The notes: generated by a model not told the origin, from the sequence alone. 64,000 nt of DNA from Gillisia lutea (GCF_021568705.1 NZ_JAKGTH010000008.1:62001-126000), one strand, 5' to 3'. Positions 53,826 to 62,709 are shown, numbered from the stretch's first letter. A program made the numbers and translations.

Positions 53826-54482
53826 CTAATGCTGAAGTTTTGACCCAAAACATAAATCTCCTGCATCCCCTAAACCTGGTACTATATAGCCTTTTTCATT
53901 AAGTTGATCGTCTACAGTGGCAATCCATAATTTCGAAGAATCTGGAAAGTGTTCATTCACATAATCAATTCCAGGTTGAGCTCCAATAACCGATACTAAA
54001 TGAATCTTTTTAGGAGTTCCCATTGCTTTTAATGCGTTAAGCACATTTACAAAAGAACTTCCTGTTGCTAGCATTGGGTCGGCCAGAATAAGTGTTTTTC
54101 CCTCAAGAGAAGGGGAGGCCAGGTATTCTACCTTTACCTCAAACTCAGTTTCAGTAATATGATGCCTATATGCTGAAATAAACGTATTCTCAGCATCATC
54201 AAAATAGTTCAACAAGCCGTTGTGTAAAGGAAGTCCTGCTCTTAAAATAGAGCAAATTACAATATCTTGTTGTGGCAAATTCACATTTGTAGTTCCTAAT
54301 GGTGTGGTAATTGCTTCTTCTTTATAATGTAGTTCCTTGCTTAGTTCGTATCCAATAATTTCTCCAATACGCTCAATATTACGCCTAAATCGCATCTTAT
54401 CATGTTGAACGGAAACATCTCTGATCTCTGCGATAAATTTATTTAAGATGGAGTTTTGAGTTTGTAGATTTATAACTTGCAT
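53826..54482 (-). CDS. upp: Uracil phosphoribosyltransferase
   Basis: A 218-residue salvage enzyme converting uracil and PRPP into UMP. The PRPP loop LILADPMLATGSS, FRRNIERIGEIIGYELSKEL and the C-terminal uracil site GYIVPGLGDAGDLCFG are clear. Length is in the family range. It is monocistronic by spacing. Confidence 0.95.
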   Translation of the reverse strand: MQVINLQTQNSILNKFIAEIRDVSVQHDKMRFRRNIERIGEIIGYELSKELHYKEEAITTPLGTTNVNLPQQDIVICSILRAGLPLHNGLLNYFDDAENTFISAYRHHITETEFEVKVEYLASPSLEGKTLILADPMLATGSSFVNVLNALKAMGTPKKIHLVSVIGAQPGIDYVNEHFPDSSKLWIATVDDQLNEKGYIVPGLGDAGDLCFGSKLQH

Positions 54483-54615
54483 TGACTTTTTTTGTTAAAG
54501 TTAAACAGAAATATTAACACGAAAAATAGATTTTAAAGGAAAGCCTTCTATTTATAAGAATTGGTTTTATTTTTGATTACTTGTTCCTGATAAATTTGTA
54601 TTTATATAATTCGAT

Positions 54616-55248
54616 ATGAAATATTTGTGCTCCTTATTCTTAATCCTTTCCTTCATTACTGCAAAAGCTCAAATTGAGAAGCCCATGCAGTCTACACCTA
54701 TAGATAGGTCTGAAAGTCCAATTATTCCGTTGCCCGGCTCCAATTCAACTCCTTCCAAAAATCCGTTCATTGGTAGAACTACACCAACTTCTGAAAATTA
54801 TCAACAGCCTGAAAAGGAACCTTTAAGTATGAAAACAGGACACGACCTGTTAACCGCGGGAGATTTTATAGAAAAGAAATGGACTGAAGATGAAAAAGCA
54901 AGGACAAATAAACCTACCGATCAATATTTAGGTGATTATATTACTACCGGAAAATTCGTGGAAATATATTGTAGGGATTATCAATATGTAGATGGAGACC
55001 GAGTGAGAGTTTATGTGAACGGAAAGATGATTCAAACCAGTATAGAACTTCAAGCTCATTATAAACCCGTGCTGGTAACTTTGGAAGATGGTTTTAATAC
55101 CATTGAATTCGAAGCGCTTAATCAAGGAGAGTCTGGCCCAAATACTGCCGCTATGAAGGTAATTGGCGATCAGGGAGAATTGATTACCTCTAGCCAATGG
55201 AATTTACTTACCGGTGCTAAAGCAAGAATAATTGTGGTTAAAAACTAA
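54616..55248 (+). CDS. Conserved exported protein of unknown function
   Basis: A 210-residue protein with a signal peptide (KYLCSLFLILSFITAKAQ). The mature N-terminus is Pro- and Ser/Thr-rich (about 20-90), a linker; the C-terminal domain (about 100-210) is beta-rich with DYITTGKFVEIYCRDYQYVDGD, VYVNGKMIQ, LEDGFNTIEFEALNQGESGPN. The pattern suggests a carbohydrate- or peptidoglycan-binding beta-sandwich in the periplasm or at the surface, but no family is recognised. Confidence 0.65.
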   Translation: MKYLCSLFLILSFITAKAQIEKPMQSTPIDRSESPIIPLPGSNSTPSKNPFIGRTTPTSENYQQPEKEPLSMKTGHDLLTAGDFIEKKWTEDEKARTNKPTDQYLGDYITTGKFVEIYCRDYQYVDGDRVRVYVNGKMIQTSIELQAHYKPVLVTLEDGFNTIEFEALNQGESGPNTAAMKVIGDQGELITSSQWNLLTGAKARIIVVKN

Positions 55249-55294
55249 AAGAGCAGCCCTTGGACCACTCTCTTAACTAAATTTTCTGGTTTCA

Positions 55295-55780
55295 CTAATC
55301 CCAGCTATCGGCTAAATCTTCTAAAGATTTTACTTTAGAAAGTGTGGTTCTAATTTCACTTAATTGAGAATTTAAAACGTCTGTGATTTTTGCCGGAAAT
55401 TTTTGCTTTTTTAGTGTTTCTTCATATTCTCGAACACTTGCTTTCTCACCGCGTATACACTCTTCCAAAATAGCTTCGTCATCATTCCCTGTAAAAGCCG
55501 TTTTAACATCTATCCATGCTCTATGCAGCGCTCCAATAGCACTTCCTTTTTCTTTTGGTTTCGCATTCAAAGAATGTATCTCTTTATCTAACTGTGTAGC
55601 AAAACGATTTCTTTGTAATGCTTGACGCTGAAGAAACTCCTTTAAATTTAAATCTTCAGTTTCAACCATTGCTTTTTTAAAGCCCTTCTCTGCATCATAA
55701 TTCTTTTCCAATAAACCTTGTAAATGATGTACTAAATCGTCGTGACTATGCTCTTTAGCCTCTTCTCTGGTGGTTTTCAT
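55295..55780 (-). CDS. PA2169/DUF2383 four-helix protein
   Basis: A 161-residue helical, highly charged protein with two ferritin-like helix pairs: LLEKNYDAEKGFKKAMVETED and GALHRAWIDVKTAFTGNDDEAILEECIRGEKAS. The LHRxW and GxDxxIxxxxxxGE patterns are those of DUF2383. Members are induced by stress in some bacteria; iron binding has not been shown here. No partner gene is near. Confidence 0.82.
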   Translation of the reverse strand: MKTTREEAKEHSHDDLVHHLQGLLEKNYDAEKGFKKAMVETEDLNLKEFLQRQALQRNRFATQLDKEIHSLNAKPKEKGSAIGALHRAWIDVKTAFTGNDDEAILEECIRGEKASVREYEETLKKQKFPAKITDVLNSQLSEIRTTLSKVKSLEDLADSWD

Positions 55781-56072
55781 AATTATAAGTTTTTAGAATT
55801 TATATAAAGATACTTTGTAAACATCTGGTTGCTATACTAAAGATAAAGAATTGAGAATGGTTTAACTAATCGTGTTAAGAGTATTTAAAAAATTACCATG
55901 ATTATTGCAGAAGAGAGTAGTTAGGTTTAAATCGTATTTATCAGGAGAAATTCTGAACCTTATAAATTTCGGGTTTTAGCTGTATATTTGATACTCGGCC
56001 CACATGTGATTTTATTCAAAAAAGGTATCATTATTGATTGTGGAAATCGATTTTAAAAATAACTCAAAACAA

Positions 56073-56918
56073 ATGATCATTAAAAAAACTACTCAAATTA
56101 AAATAGTACTGGTAACTGCCATGCTTATTTCTTCCATTGGTTATGCCCAAAAAAGAGATAAAATTAAAGGAAATAAAGAAGTGGTATCGGTTTCGGAAAA
56201 AATTGATAAAGGCTTTAACAAATTAGAGGTTAACGACAATTTTGAACTCACTTTAAGTCAGGGAAATGATAATAACTACATACTTACAACCGATAAGAAT
56301 TTAGTAGATGTAATTCAATTCCATGTAAAAGATAGCACATTAATTATTTCATCAAGTTCAGAAATTCAAAGCAGTAAGAGGTTAGAGATATTCTTAACTG
56401 TGGAAAATTTACAAAGCATGATCTTCAGAGACGATGTGAAGGTTATTGGAAGAGGAGTTTTTACTTCTGATACATTGAATATTGAAGGGTTCAATTCAAG
56501 TAGATTCATTTTAGATATCAATGCCACGACAATTAATATTGCAATGCAAAAAAACAGTGACGGAGACCTAAAAATTAAAAGCACAAATTTGAATGTTATT
56601 ATGAATGACAGGACAGATCTGGATACTTATATCACCGCAGAGAATATTGGTGTCACTCTAAATGATTCAGCACAATTTAAAGCCGAGGGAGAAGCTGAAA
56701 TTTCAAACTTCGACCTTAAAGATGGTGCAGAGCTTAAAGCCAAAGAGTTAAGGGTGGGAACTGTTATCTTAAATACATCCAATTCTTCAGATGTTTATGT
56801 AAATGCGACAAATACTCTGGAATTATATGCTGAGGGTAAAAGTAATGTTTATGTTTATGGCAACCCAAAAATGGACATTAAAGGGTTTTCAGAAAAATCT
56901 AAGATCATTAAGAAATAA
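56073..56918 (+). CDS. GIN-domain (DUF2807) exported protein
   Basis: A 281-residue protein with a signal peptide (IKIVLVTAMLISSIGYAQ) and a right-handed beta-helix-like repeat region (GFNKLEVNDNFELTLSQGND, LNIEGFNSSRFILDIN, NLNVIMNDRTDLDTYI) of the DUF2807/GIN family, which builds putative auto-transporter adhesin stalks in Bacteroidota. ATG 56073 gives a normal signal peptide; a TTG further upstream would add 13 extra residues. A terminator follows. Confidence 0.8.
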   Translation: MIIKKTTQIKIVLVTAMLISSIGYAQKRDKIKGNKEVVSVSEKIDKGFNKLEVNDNFELTLSQGNDNNYILTTDKNLVDVIQFHVKDSTLIISSSSEIQSSKRLEIFLTVENLQSMIFRDDVKVIGRGVFTSDTLNIEGFNSSRFILDINATTINIAMQKNSDGDLKIKSTNLNVIMNDRTDLDTYITAENIGVTLNDSAQFKAEGEAEISNFDLKDGAELKAKELRVGTVILNTSNSSDVYVNATNTLELYAEGKSNVYVYGNPKMDIKGFSEKSKIIKK

Positions 56919-56935
56919 CACTTCTATAGTAGGTA

Positions 56936-56970
56936 ATAAAAGGTCTCTTGAGGAGGCCTTTTATTTTTTT
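56936..56970 (+). terminator. Terminator after the GIN-domain gene
   Basis: AAAAGG and CCTTTT arms with CTC/GAG core pairing and a 5-base loop, followed by seven T residues. Confidence 0.8.
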
Positions 56971-56976
56971 TACGCA

Positions 56977-57024
56977 ATATGACAAAGCGTTAACCTACTA
57001 TGTCATATCGATTTAAGTCGATAT
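56977..57024. promoter_or_regulatory. Overlapping inverted repeats in the arsR-type promoter
   Basis: Two nested repeats: ATATGACA (56977-56984) with TGTCATAT (57001-57008), 16-base spacer, and ATATCGA (57005-57011) with TCGATAT (57018-57024), 6-base spacer. The inner one ends 5 bases before the -7 box. The best candidate operator for the ArsR-type protein encoded downstream. Confidence 0.65.
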
Positions 57025-57029
57025 AGTTG

Positions 57030-57037
57030 TATCTTTG
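57030..57037 (+). promoter_or_regulatory. -7 box of the arsR-type gene
   Basis: TATCTTTG matches TAnnTTTG, but its distance to the ATG (4 bases) means a transcript from here would begin at the start codon. A -33 TTTG is not seen; the space is filled by the inverted repeat. Confidence 0.55.
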
Positions 57038-57041
57038 CATC

Positions 57042-57344
57042 ATGGATATTCTTGAAATTAATAAGGTTTTATCGAATAAAGTGAGATTACAAATCCTGCA
57101 ATGGCTTAAAAATCCGCAGCAACATTTCCCACCTCACGAAGACCTTAAACATTTTGAGGATGGGGTTTGTGTGCAATATATCCGTAAAAAGGCAGGTCTC
57201 TCACAATCTACAATCTCTCACTACCTGTCTATGATGCATAACGCTGGGCTTGTTGAACCTACTCGCTATGGAAAATGGACCTATTATAAAAGAATTGAAA
57301 AAACGGTAAGTGATTACTTAATCACATTAAAAAAAGAACTTTAG
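57042..57344 (+). CDS. ArsR-family HTH transcriptional regulator
   Basis: A 100-residue winged-helix regulator. N-terminal MDILEINKVLSNKVRLQILQ, a recognition helix region in IRKKAGLSQSTISHYLSMMH and wing AGLVEPTRYGKWTYYKR. It has no ELCVCD-type metal site in the recognition helix; a single Cys (DGVCVQYI) precedes it, so sensing may be by thiol modification or by another ligand. Start is ATG 57042, immediately next to the -7 box, with operator-like repeats upstream. The same operator pattern occurs before the reductase gene at 60167, which suggests the target. Confidence 0.88.
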   Translation: MDILEINKVLSNKVRLQILQWLKNPQQHFPPHEDLKHFEDGVCVQYIRKKAGLSQSTISHYLSMMHNAGLVEPTRYGKWTYYKRIEKTVSDYLITLKKEL

Positions 57345-57446
57345 AATTTCTAACTATGTATACTGCACTAAATTTTTTAGCGATATGTTTAATGAAATAT
57401 AATTGTAAATATCTCTTCCAATTGAAACCTGAACAGGATTAAATAT

Positions 57447-57454
57447 TACATTTG
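57447..57454 (+). promoter_or_regulatory. -7 box of the lysR-type gene
   Basis: TACATTTG matches TAnnTTTG. TTG at 57422-57424 is a weak -33 match with 22-base spacing. The ATG at 57461 lies 6 bases downstream, so the leader is at most a few bases. Confidence 0.5.
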
Positions 57455-57460
57455 TTTATA

Positions 57461-58354
57461 ATGTTCGACTATAAACTAAAAGTATTTCATACGGTAGCTA
57501 TTCGCCTTAGTTTCTCTAAAGCGGCTGAAGAATTGCGAATAACACAACCTGCAGTTACAAGACATATCAAACAAATTGAAGCGCATTTCAACCAAAAGCT
57601 TTTCGATAGGCAGGGCAACAGCATATGTTTAACAAATGCCGGAGAAATTTTACTGATGCACGCTAAACTTATCTCCGGAAGTTATGAGGAGCTTCAATTT
57701 GACATGAACTCCTTAATTGAGCATACCGAAGGAGTACTAAGAATTGCGGCAAGCACTACCATAGCTCAATATATACTTCCTGAAATTCTTTCAAAATTTC
57801 ATCAAAAATTTCCGAACGTAAAGATCACAATGATCAATCAAAATACTGCAGAGGTAGAGCGTTCCATATTAGATAAAAGCGTTGAATTAGGTTTTATTGA
57901 AGGTAGATCTAAAAACAGAGAAATAGCCTATACCCCTTTTTTAGAAGATGAAATTGTGTTAGTTGTTGCTAAGGGACATCCTATTTTTAGAAGGGAAAAA
58001 ATAAGTCTGGAAGAACTTAAATCAATTTCTATTTTATTAAGAGAACAGGGTTCTGGTACATTACAAGTTACTTTGGAATCTTTAAATAGGGTGGGGCTAA
58101 AGCTAGAAGATCTTAGCGTTATCATGAATTTGGGGAGCTCTGAGAGTATTAAAACATTTCTTATGGATGGAAAAACCGCTGCATTTTTGAGCATCCATAC
58201 TATTATGAAAGAGTTGATTTCTGGTGATTTGTTCATAGTAGATGTCGACACATTAGAAATAAGACGAGATCTCCATTATGCCGTCCAGCAAGGACACCCC
58301 TCAGCTCTTTCTTCATTATTTGTAAAATTCCTAACTCGCCATTATAACAAATAG
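57461..58354 (+). CDS. LysR-family transcriptional regulator
   Basis: A 297-residue LysR regulator: N-terminal HTH (about 1-60; FSKAAEELRITQPAVTRHIKQIE) and a two-lobed effector domain (GVLRIAASTTIAQYILPEIL, LGFIEGRSKNREIAY, LREQGSGTLQVTLESL). Sequence is in the CysB/CbbR-like range. It is followed 75 bases later by a YeiH-type transporter, the same arrangement as E. coli yeiE-yeiH, where the LysR protein activates the sulfite exporter gene. Confidence 0.9.
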   Translation: MFDYKLKVFHTVAIRLSFSKAAEELRITQPAVTRHIKQIEAHFNQKLFDRQGNSICLTNAGEILLMHAKLISGSYEELQFDMNSLIEHTEGVLRIAASTTIAQYILPEILSKFHQKFPNVKITMINQNTAEVERSILDKSVELGFIEGRSKNREIAYTPFLEDEIVLVVAKGHPIFRREKISLEELKSISILLREQGSGTLQVTLESLNRVGLKLEDLSVIMNLGSSESIKTFLMDGKTAAFLSIHTIMKELISGDLFIVDVDTLEIRRDLHYAVQQGHPSALSSLFVKFLTRHYNK

Positions 58355-58429
58355 TAATAAGTCATGACAATTTATGATTTGATTTAAGCAATTCGCCTTG
58401 CTACATTTACATAGAACAACAAGGTTATC

Positions 58430-59398
58430 ATGAATCTTAAATCTTATAACGTATTGCCTCGAATAAAATGGAATATCAATTTAAAGAAGTTCTTATTTAT
58501 TTTATTAGGAGTGTTGAGTTTTTCTACATTATTATCTCCTCCTTATGCATTGGCTTTGGGCATATTCACGGCTCAAACACTAGGCAATCCATTTTTATTA
58601 AGCAGTCAGAAATTGGTAAACTGGTTATTGAAAATAGCAGTAATAGGTTTAGGGTTTGGGTTAGACCTTACTACGGCTTTGAAAGCAGGAAAAAATGGTT
58701 TTGTTTTAACAATATTTTCAATTAGTGCTACTATCCTTTTGGGATTGCTAATAGGGAAATTTTTAGGAATAGATAAAAAGATCACTCAGTTAATTTCCAC
58801 CGGTACGGCTATTTGTGGAGGAAGCGCAATTGCGGCTGTTTCTCCTATAATTAAAGCCAATGCACAACAAATTTCCATTTCTATTGGAATTGTATTCCTT
58901 TTAAATTCGGTGGCATTATTTGTTTTTCCCTTAGTAGGACATATTTTGGAGCTTTCTCAAACTCAATTTGGCTTGTGGAGTGCTATTGCTATACACGATA
59001 CCAGTTCGGTTGTTGGTGCTGCATCGGTTTATGGAGATCAGGCCTTAAAAATAGCTACTACTGTAAAACTGGCCAGAGCGTTGTGGATACTTCCCATTTC
59101 TCTAATATTTGCCTTTCTTTCAAAAGGGGCTTGCAATAAAATTCATATTCCATATTTTATTGGGTTTTTTATTTTAGCCATATTAGCTAATTCCTATATA
59201 CCGGTACTACAATCATTTTCTCCTGGTATTATCTATATATCAAAATTGTTTTTATGCCTGGTGCTATTTTTAATAGGTTCCACACTGAATTATAAAAGTT
59301 TGAGAAACATTGGAATGAAGCCACTATTACTAGCCATTAGCATTTGGATATTTATTGCAATAGCTTCCTTGGTAATAATTATGAACGAAATTTCTTAA
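58430..59398 (+). CDS. YeiH-family putative sulfate/sulfite exporter
   Basis: A 322-residue inner-membrane protein (PF03601) with about nine helices. Motifs: VIGLGFGLDLTTALKAG, STGTAICGGSAIAAVSPIIK and AIAIHDTSSVVGAASVYG are the family signatures with the intramembrane Asn/Asp residues. E. coli YeiH is linked to sulfite tolerance; substrate here is inferred. Control by the preceding LysR gene is likely. Confidence 0.88.
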   Translation: MNLKSYNVLPRIKWNINLKKFLFILLGVLSFSTLLSPPYALALGIFTAQTLGNPFLLSSQKLVNWLLKIAVIGLGFGLDLTTALKAGKNGFVLTIFSISATILLGLLIGKFLGIDKKITQLISTGTAICGGSAIAAVSPIIKANAQQISISIGIVFLLNSVALFVFPLVGHILELSQTQFGLWSAIAIHDTSSVVGAASVYGDQALKIATTVKLARALWILPISLIFAFLSKGACNKIHIPYFIGFFILAILANSYIPVLQSFSPGIIYISKLFLCLVLFLIGSTLNYKSLRNIGMKPLLLAISIWIFIAIASLVIIMNEIS

Positions 59399-59472
59399 TA
59401 CTCTATTCTTTCGGGATAACTTAGAAACTCTCTATATGAAAGTACACTGTAAAAGTTTCGTCTACTTTTTTT

Positions 59473-60045
59473 ATGAAGCAACAAATACTGGATCATATAT
59501 TAAAATTTGTAGATCTTTCTCTTAAAGAACAAGATGAATTTTTAAGTATTCTTACTGAAAAGCATCTCCGAAAAAAGCAATTTCTCATTTCTCCGGGGGA
59601 GTTAGTATCATCAGAATTTTATGTAGTTAAGGGGTGTTTACAGGCATATTGCATAGATGAAAAAGGTGAAAAACATATCATTCAGTTTGCGGTAGACGAC
59701 TGGTGGATAAGTGATTTTGAAGCTTTTTTTAATCAACAACCTGCCAAATTGTATATTGAAGCTTTAGAAGATTCGTATTTACTAGAAATAAATAAAGAAG
59801 CTTTAGAAACTTTATATAAGAGAATTCCAATCTTTGAGCGGTTCTTCAGAATTAAAACAACCAATGCTTTTGTTTCTTTACGAGGCAGAATTTTATCCAT
59901 ATTGCAAAAATCTGGTAAAGAACGGTATCTTGAATTTTGTGCTATTTACCCTAATATTGAGAAAAGGGTTGCTAATTATCATATAGCCAACTACCTAGGT
60001 ATAAAACCCGAAAGCTTGAGCAGAATACGAAAAGAGATGTTATAG
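59473..60045 (+). CDS. Crp/Fnr-family transcriptional regulator
   Basis: A 190-residue regulator. The cyclic-nucleotide-binding-like beta-roll covers about 15-125 (KKQFLISPGELVSSEFYVVKG, EKHIIQFAVDDWWISDFEAF), with no Cys cluster, so it is not an Fe-S Fnr. The helix-turn-helix near the C-terminus is ANYHIANYLGIKPESLSRIRKEML. Ligand unknown. Confidence 0.88.
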   Translation: MKQQILDHILKFVDLSLKEQDEFLSILTEKHLRKKQFLISPGELVSSEFYVVKGCLQAYCIDEKGEKHIIQFAVDDWWISDFEAFFNQQPAKLYIEALEDSYLLEINKEALETLYKRIPIFERFFRIKTTNAFVSLRGRILSILQKSGKERYLEFCAIYPNIEKRVANYHIANYLGIKPESLSRIRKEML

Positions 60046-60105
60046 ATTAACGCTTTTTAACAAAGAGAACTAACATATATCAATTTTATTTCATCTTCTA
60101 TGTGT

Positions 60106-60113
60106 TAATTTTG
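60106..60113 (+). promoter_or_regulatory. -7 box of the alkene reductase gene
   Basis: TAATTTTG matches TAnnTTTG. It lies 53 bases before the ATG; an inverted repeat begins 7 bases after it. No -33 element is obvious. Confidence 0.5.
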
Positions 60114-60120
60114 AAGTGAA

Positions 60121-60141
60121 ATCGATTTGTAAGATCGATAT
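60121..60141. promoter_or_regulatory. Inverted repeat just after the reductase -7 box
   Basis: ATCGAT (60121-60126) and ATCGAT (60134-60139) with 7-base spacer, extended on the right by AT. The core ATCGATTT...AAG...TCGATAT is almost the same as the inner repeat upstream of the arsR-type gene at 57005-57024, with three extra bases. Candidate operator for the same protein. Confidence 0.6.
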
Positions 60142-60166
60142 AATCCTTGAAAATAAAAGTATCATA

Positions 60167-61282
60167 ATGGATAAAAAGCAAGCATTATTAACCGCATACA
60201 ATTTAGCTGATCTAGAATTAAAAAACCGCTTGGTCATGGCGCCCATGACGCGCAGTAGGGCAAACAATCCTGAAAAAGTCGCTACCGCAGAAATGCAAGG
60301 AATATATTATGAACAACGTGCTTCTGCAGGTTTAATAATATCAGAAGGTTCACAAGTTTCACCTCGTGCGGTTGGATATATTTATACACCTGGAATTTAC
60401 ACAGAAACTCAGATTGCAGGCTGGAAAAAAGTTACCGATAAAGTACACAAAAAAAACGGAAAGATATTCATTCAGTTGTGGCATGTTGGTCGTATTTCTC
60501 ACCCAGATTTTCATAATGGAGAACTGCCATTGGCCCCCTCTGCAATTAATCCCAATGCACAATCTTTTACATTAGAAGGATTTAAAGACACTGTAACTCC
60601 CAAAGAAATGTCTGTAGAGGAGATTAAACAGACGGTTCAGGATTTCAAAGATGCTGCTTCAAACGCTATGAAAGCCGGCTTTGACGGTGTAGAGATACAT
60701 TCTTCTAACGGATATTTGTTTCATCAGTTTTTTAGTGTCAATTCTAATAAACGTACCGATCAATATGGTGGAAATAAGGAAAATAGAGCTAGATTTCTTT
60801 TTGAAGTTATAGATGCCATTAAAGAGGTAATGCCTGAGAATAGAATTGGTCTAAGGCTAAATCCTTCGCTACATGGAATGTTTGGTATTGAAGTAGATGA
60901 GGAAACAATTCCAACTTTTGATTATATTGTTGAAAAGTTGAATGACTATAATTTATCTTATTTGCATCTTTCTGAACCCTTTACAGATGTTTCCCAAGTT
61001 CCTTATGCTGTTACCGAAATTGCAAAGCATTACAGGCCACTTTATAAAGGAACACTTATGATAAATGGTGGATTTGATCAGGAAAAAGGAAATAAAATTA
61101 TTGAGGAGGGACTCGCCGATCTGGTTGCCTTTGGAAAACCTTACATCTCCAACCCTGATCTGGCCGAGAGGTTTGCACAAAACATTCCTTTAACCAATTG
61201 GGATCCCGATACATTCTATTCTCAAGGAAAAAAAGGCTACTTAGACTATGAAGCTAAAGCCAATGCATATATCCCTAATTAG
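60167..61282 (+). CDS. Alkene reductase (Old Yellow Enzyme family)
   Basis: A 371-residue FMN enzyme that uses NAD(P)H to reduce activated C=C bonds, nitro groups or electrophiles. Motifs: LVMAPMTRSRA, FIQLWHVGRISHP, EIHSSNGYLFHQF (with the substrate-anion His/Asn pair), and RTDQYGG. Full length for the family. ATG 60167 is preferred; 17 extra codons upstream would overlap the operator-like repeat. It stands before an MFS exporter; both may serve electrophile defence. Confidence 0.92.
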   Translation: MDKKQALLTAYNLADLELKNRLVMAPMTRSRANNPEKVATAEMQGIYYEQRASAGLIISEGSQVSPRAVGYIYTPGIYTETQIAGWKKVTDKVHKKNGKIFIQLWHVGRISHPDFHNGELPLAPSAINPNAQSFTLEGFKDTVTPKEMSVEEIKQTVQDFKDAASNAMKAGFDGVEIHSSNGYLFHQFFSVNSNKRTDQYGGNKENRARFLFEVIDAIKEVMPENRIGLRLNPSLHGMFGIEVDEETIPTFDYIVEKLNDYNLSYLHLSEPFTDVSQVPYAVTEIAKHYRPLYKGTLMINGGFDQEKGNKIIEEGLADLVAFGKPYISNPDLAERFAQNIPLTNWDPDTFYSQGKKGYLDYEAKANAYIPN

Positions 61283-61313
61283 ATCTTCTAATTATATCTT
61301 AATATAATATCAG

Positions 61314-61345
61314 GCCTCTAAAGAATTAGTATTTTAGAGGCTTGG
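61314..61345 (+). terminator. Hairpin after the alkene reductase
   Basis: GCCTCTAAA (61314-61322) and TTTAGAGGC (61333-61341) form a 9-bp stem; the following T run is short. Confidence 0.55.
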
Positions 61346-61356
61346 TATTTTCTTGC

Positions 61357-61372
61357 CATCTTAGTTAAGATG
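61357..61372. promoter_or_regulatory. 16-bp palindrome upstream of the MFS gene
   Basis: CATCTTA, GT, TAAGATG: perfect 7-bp arms, 2-base spacer, 58 bases before the ATG. This could be an operator. It differs from the ATCGA-type repeats of arsR and the reductase. Confidence 0.5.
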
Positions 61373-61429
61373 TAAAATATATTAATGAATTTTCAATTGC
61401 ATTGTAAAGTGCGAATATCAATTTGATTT

Positions 61430-62698
61430 ATGGCGAAAAACGACCCTTATGCAGCGTTAAGGTATAGAGAGTTCAATATATTCTTACTTGTAAGATTTGC
61501 AATGGTATTTGCGTGGTCTATGCAGTTTGTAGTAATAGAGTGGGAGGTATACAGTATAACCAAAAATCCGCTCTCGTTAGGAATTATTGGATTAATGGAG
61601 GTAATACCTGCCGTATCCTTAGCCCTATTTGCCGGACATATTGTAGATCAAAAGGAAAAGAAAGGCTTACTTATGAAGTGTATTTTAGGCTTCTCTGTAA
61701 TTAGTTTAGGGCTTTTCTTGTTAACCTGGCCACGGGTTATAGGAGATATTTCTACAAATATAATTTTGTATGCCATTTATTTTCTAGTGTTTTTGGGTGG
61801 TATTGTTCGTGCCTTCTTAGGTCCTACTATCTTTTCTTTATTCTCCCTGATTATACCCAAAAAAATATATCCCAATGCCGCCACATGGAGTAGTTCTGTA
61901 TGGCAAATGGGTGCGGTACTTGGTCCTGCATTAGCTGGTTTTGCTATTAATTGGATAGGAGTACATTGGTCTATGTGCTTAGTTTTTGCATTTTCTTTAA
62001 TGGCTTTTGTCTCATTAAGTCAAATCCCGAAGAAACCTATTCTAAACACAAAAATAGGAGAGCCGGTGATGAAAAGTTTAAAGGAAGGCATAAAATATGT
62101 TTTTGAAACAAAAATTATTTTAGGCGCTATCACTCTGGACATGATCGCGGTTCTTTTTGGTGGTGCCGTGGCTTTACTACCTATTTTTGCACAAGATATA
62201 TTAAAAGTTGGTCCGCAGGGATTTGGTATTTTAAGAGCTGCTCCTGCTGTAGGCGCACTTATTATCATGTTCACTTCGGCATATTTTCCACTTAATAAAA
62301 ATGCAGGAATGAAGCTTCTTGGGGCGGTTTTTGGTTTTGGGCTATGTATGATAGCTTTCGGACTTTCTACCTGGTTTTGGATATCGGTCCTTGCCTTGTT
62401 TTTTAGTGGTGTAACAGATGGTGTTTCTATGATTATTAGACAAACCATTCTTCAATTAAAAACCCCCGATCATATGAGGGGAAGAGTGGCCTCAGTAAAC
62501 TCCATGTTTGTTGGCTCCTCCAACGAGTTAGGTGCTTTTGAAAGCGGACTTACAGCTAAATTAATGGGTACGGTTACAGCGGTGGTATTTGGAGGAAGTA
62601 TGACATTGCTTACAGTTGTTACCACCGGAATAATATCGCCAACATTTAGAAAATTAGATTTAAGAAAGGATCTTAAAGAACACGAAGAAAATAATTAA
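61430..62698 (+). CDS. MFS transporter (MFS_3/EntS-like)
   Basis: A 422-residue inner-membrane major facilitator protein with about 12 helices. The N-terminus YREFNIFLLVRFAMVFAW, the loop AGHIVDQKEKKGLLMK between helices 2 and 3, and the central sequence FGGAVALLPIFAQDIL are those of the EntS/MFS_3 group of efflux proteins. Substrate unknown. The next gene begins 11 bases after its stop, so the two are probably one operon. Confidence 0.85.
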   Translation: MAKNDPYAALRYREFNIFLLVRFAMVFAWSMQFVVIEWEVYSITKNPLSLGIIGLMEVIPAVSLALFAGHIVDQKEKKGLLMKCILGFSVISLGLFLLTWPRVIGDISTNIILYAIYFLVFLGGIVRAFLGPTIFSLFSLIIPKKIYPNAATWSSSVWQMGAVLGPALAGFAINWIGVHWSMCLVFAFSLMAFVSLSQIPKKPILNTKIGEPVMKSLKEGIKYVFETKIILGAITLDMIAVLFGGAVALLPIFAQDILKVGPQGFGILRAAPAVGALIIMFTSAYFPLNKNAGMKLLGAVFGFGLCMIAFGLSTWFWISVLALFFSGVTDGVSMIIRQTILQLKTPDHMRGRVASVNSMFVGSSNELGAFESGLTAKLMGTVTAVVFGGSMTLLTVVTTGIISPTFRKLDLRKDLKEHEENN

Positions 62699-62709
62699 AA
62701 AGGGATAAT

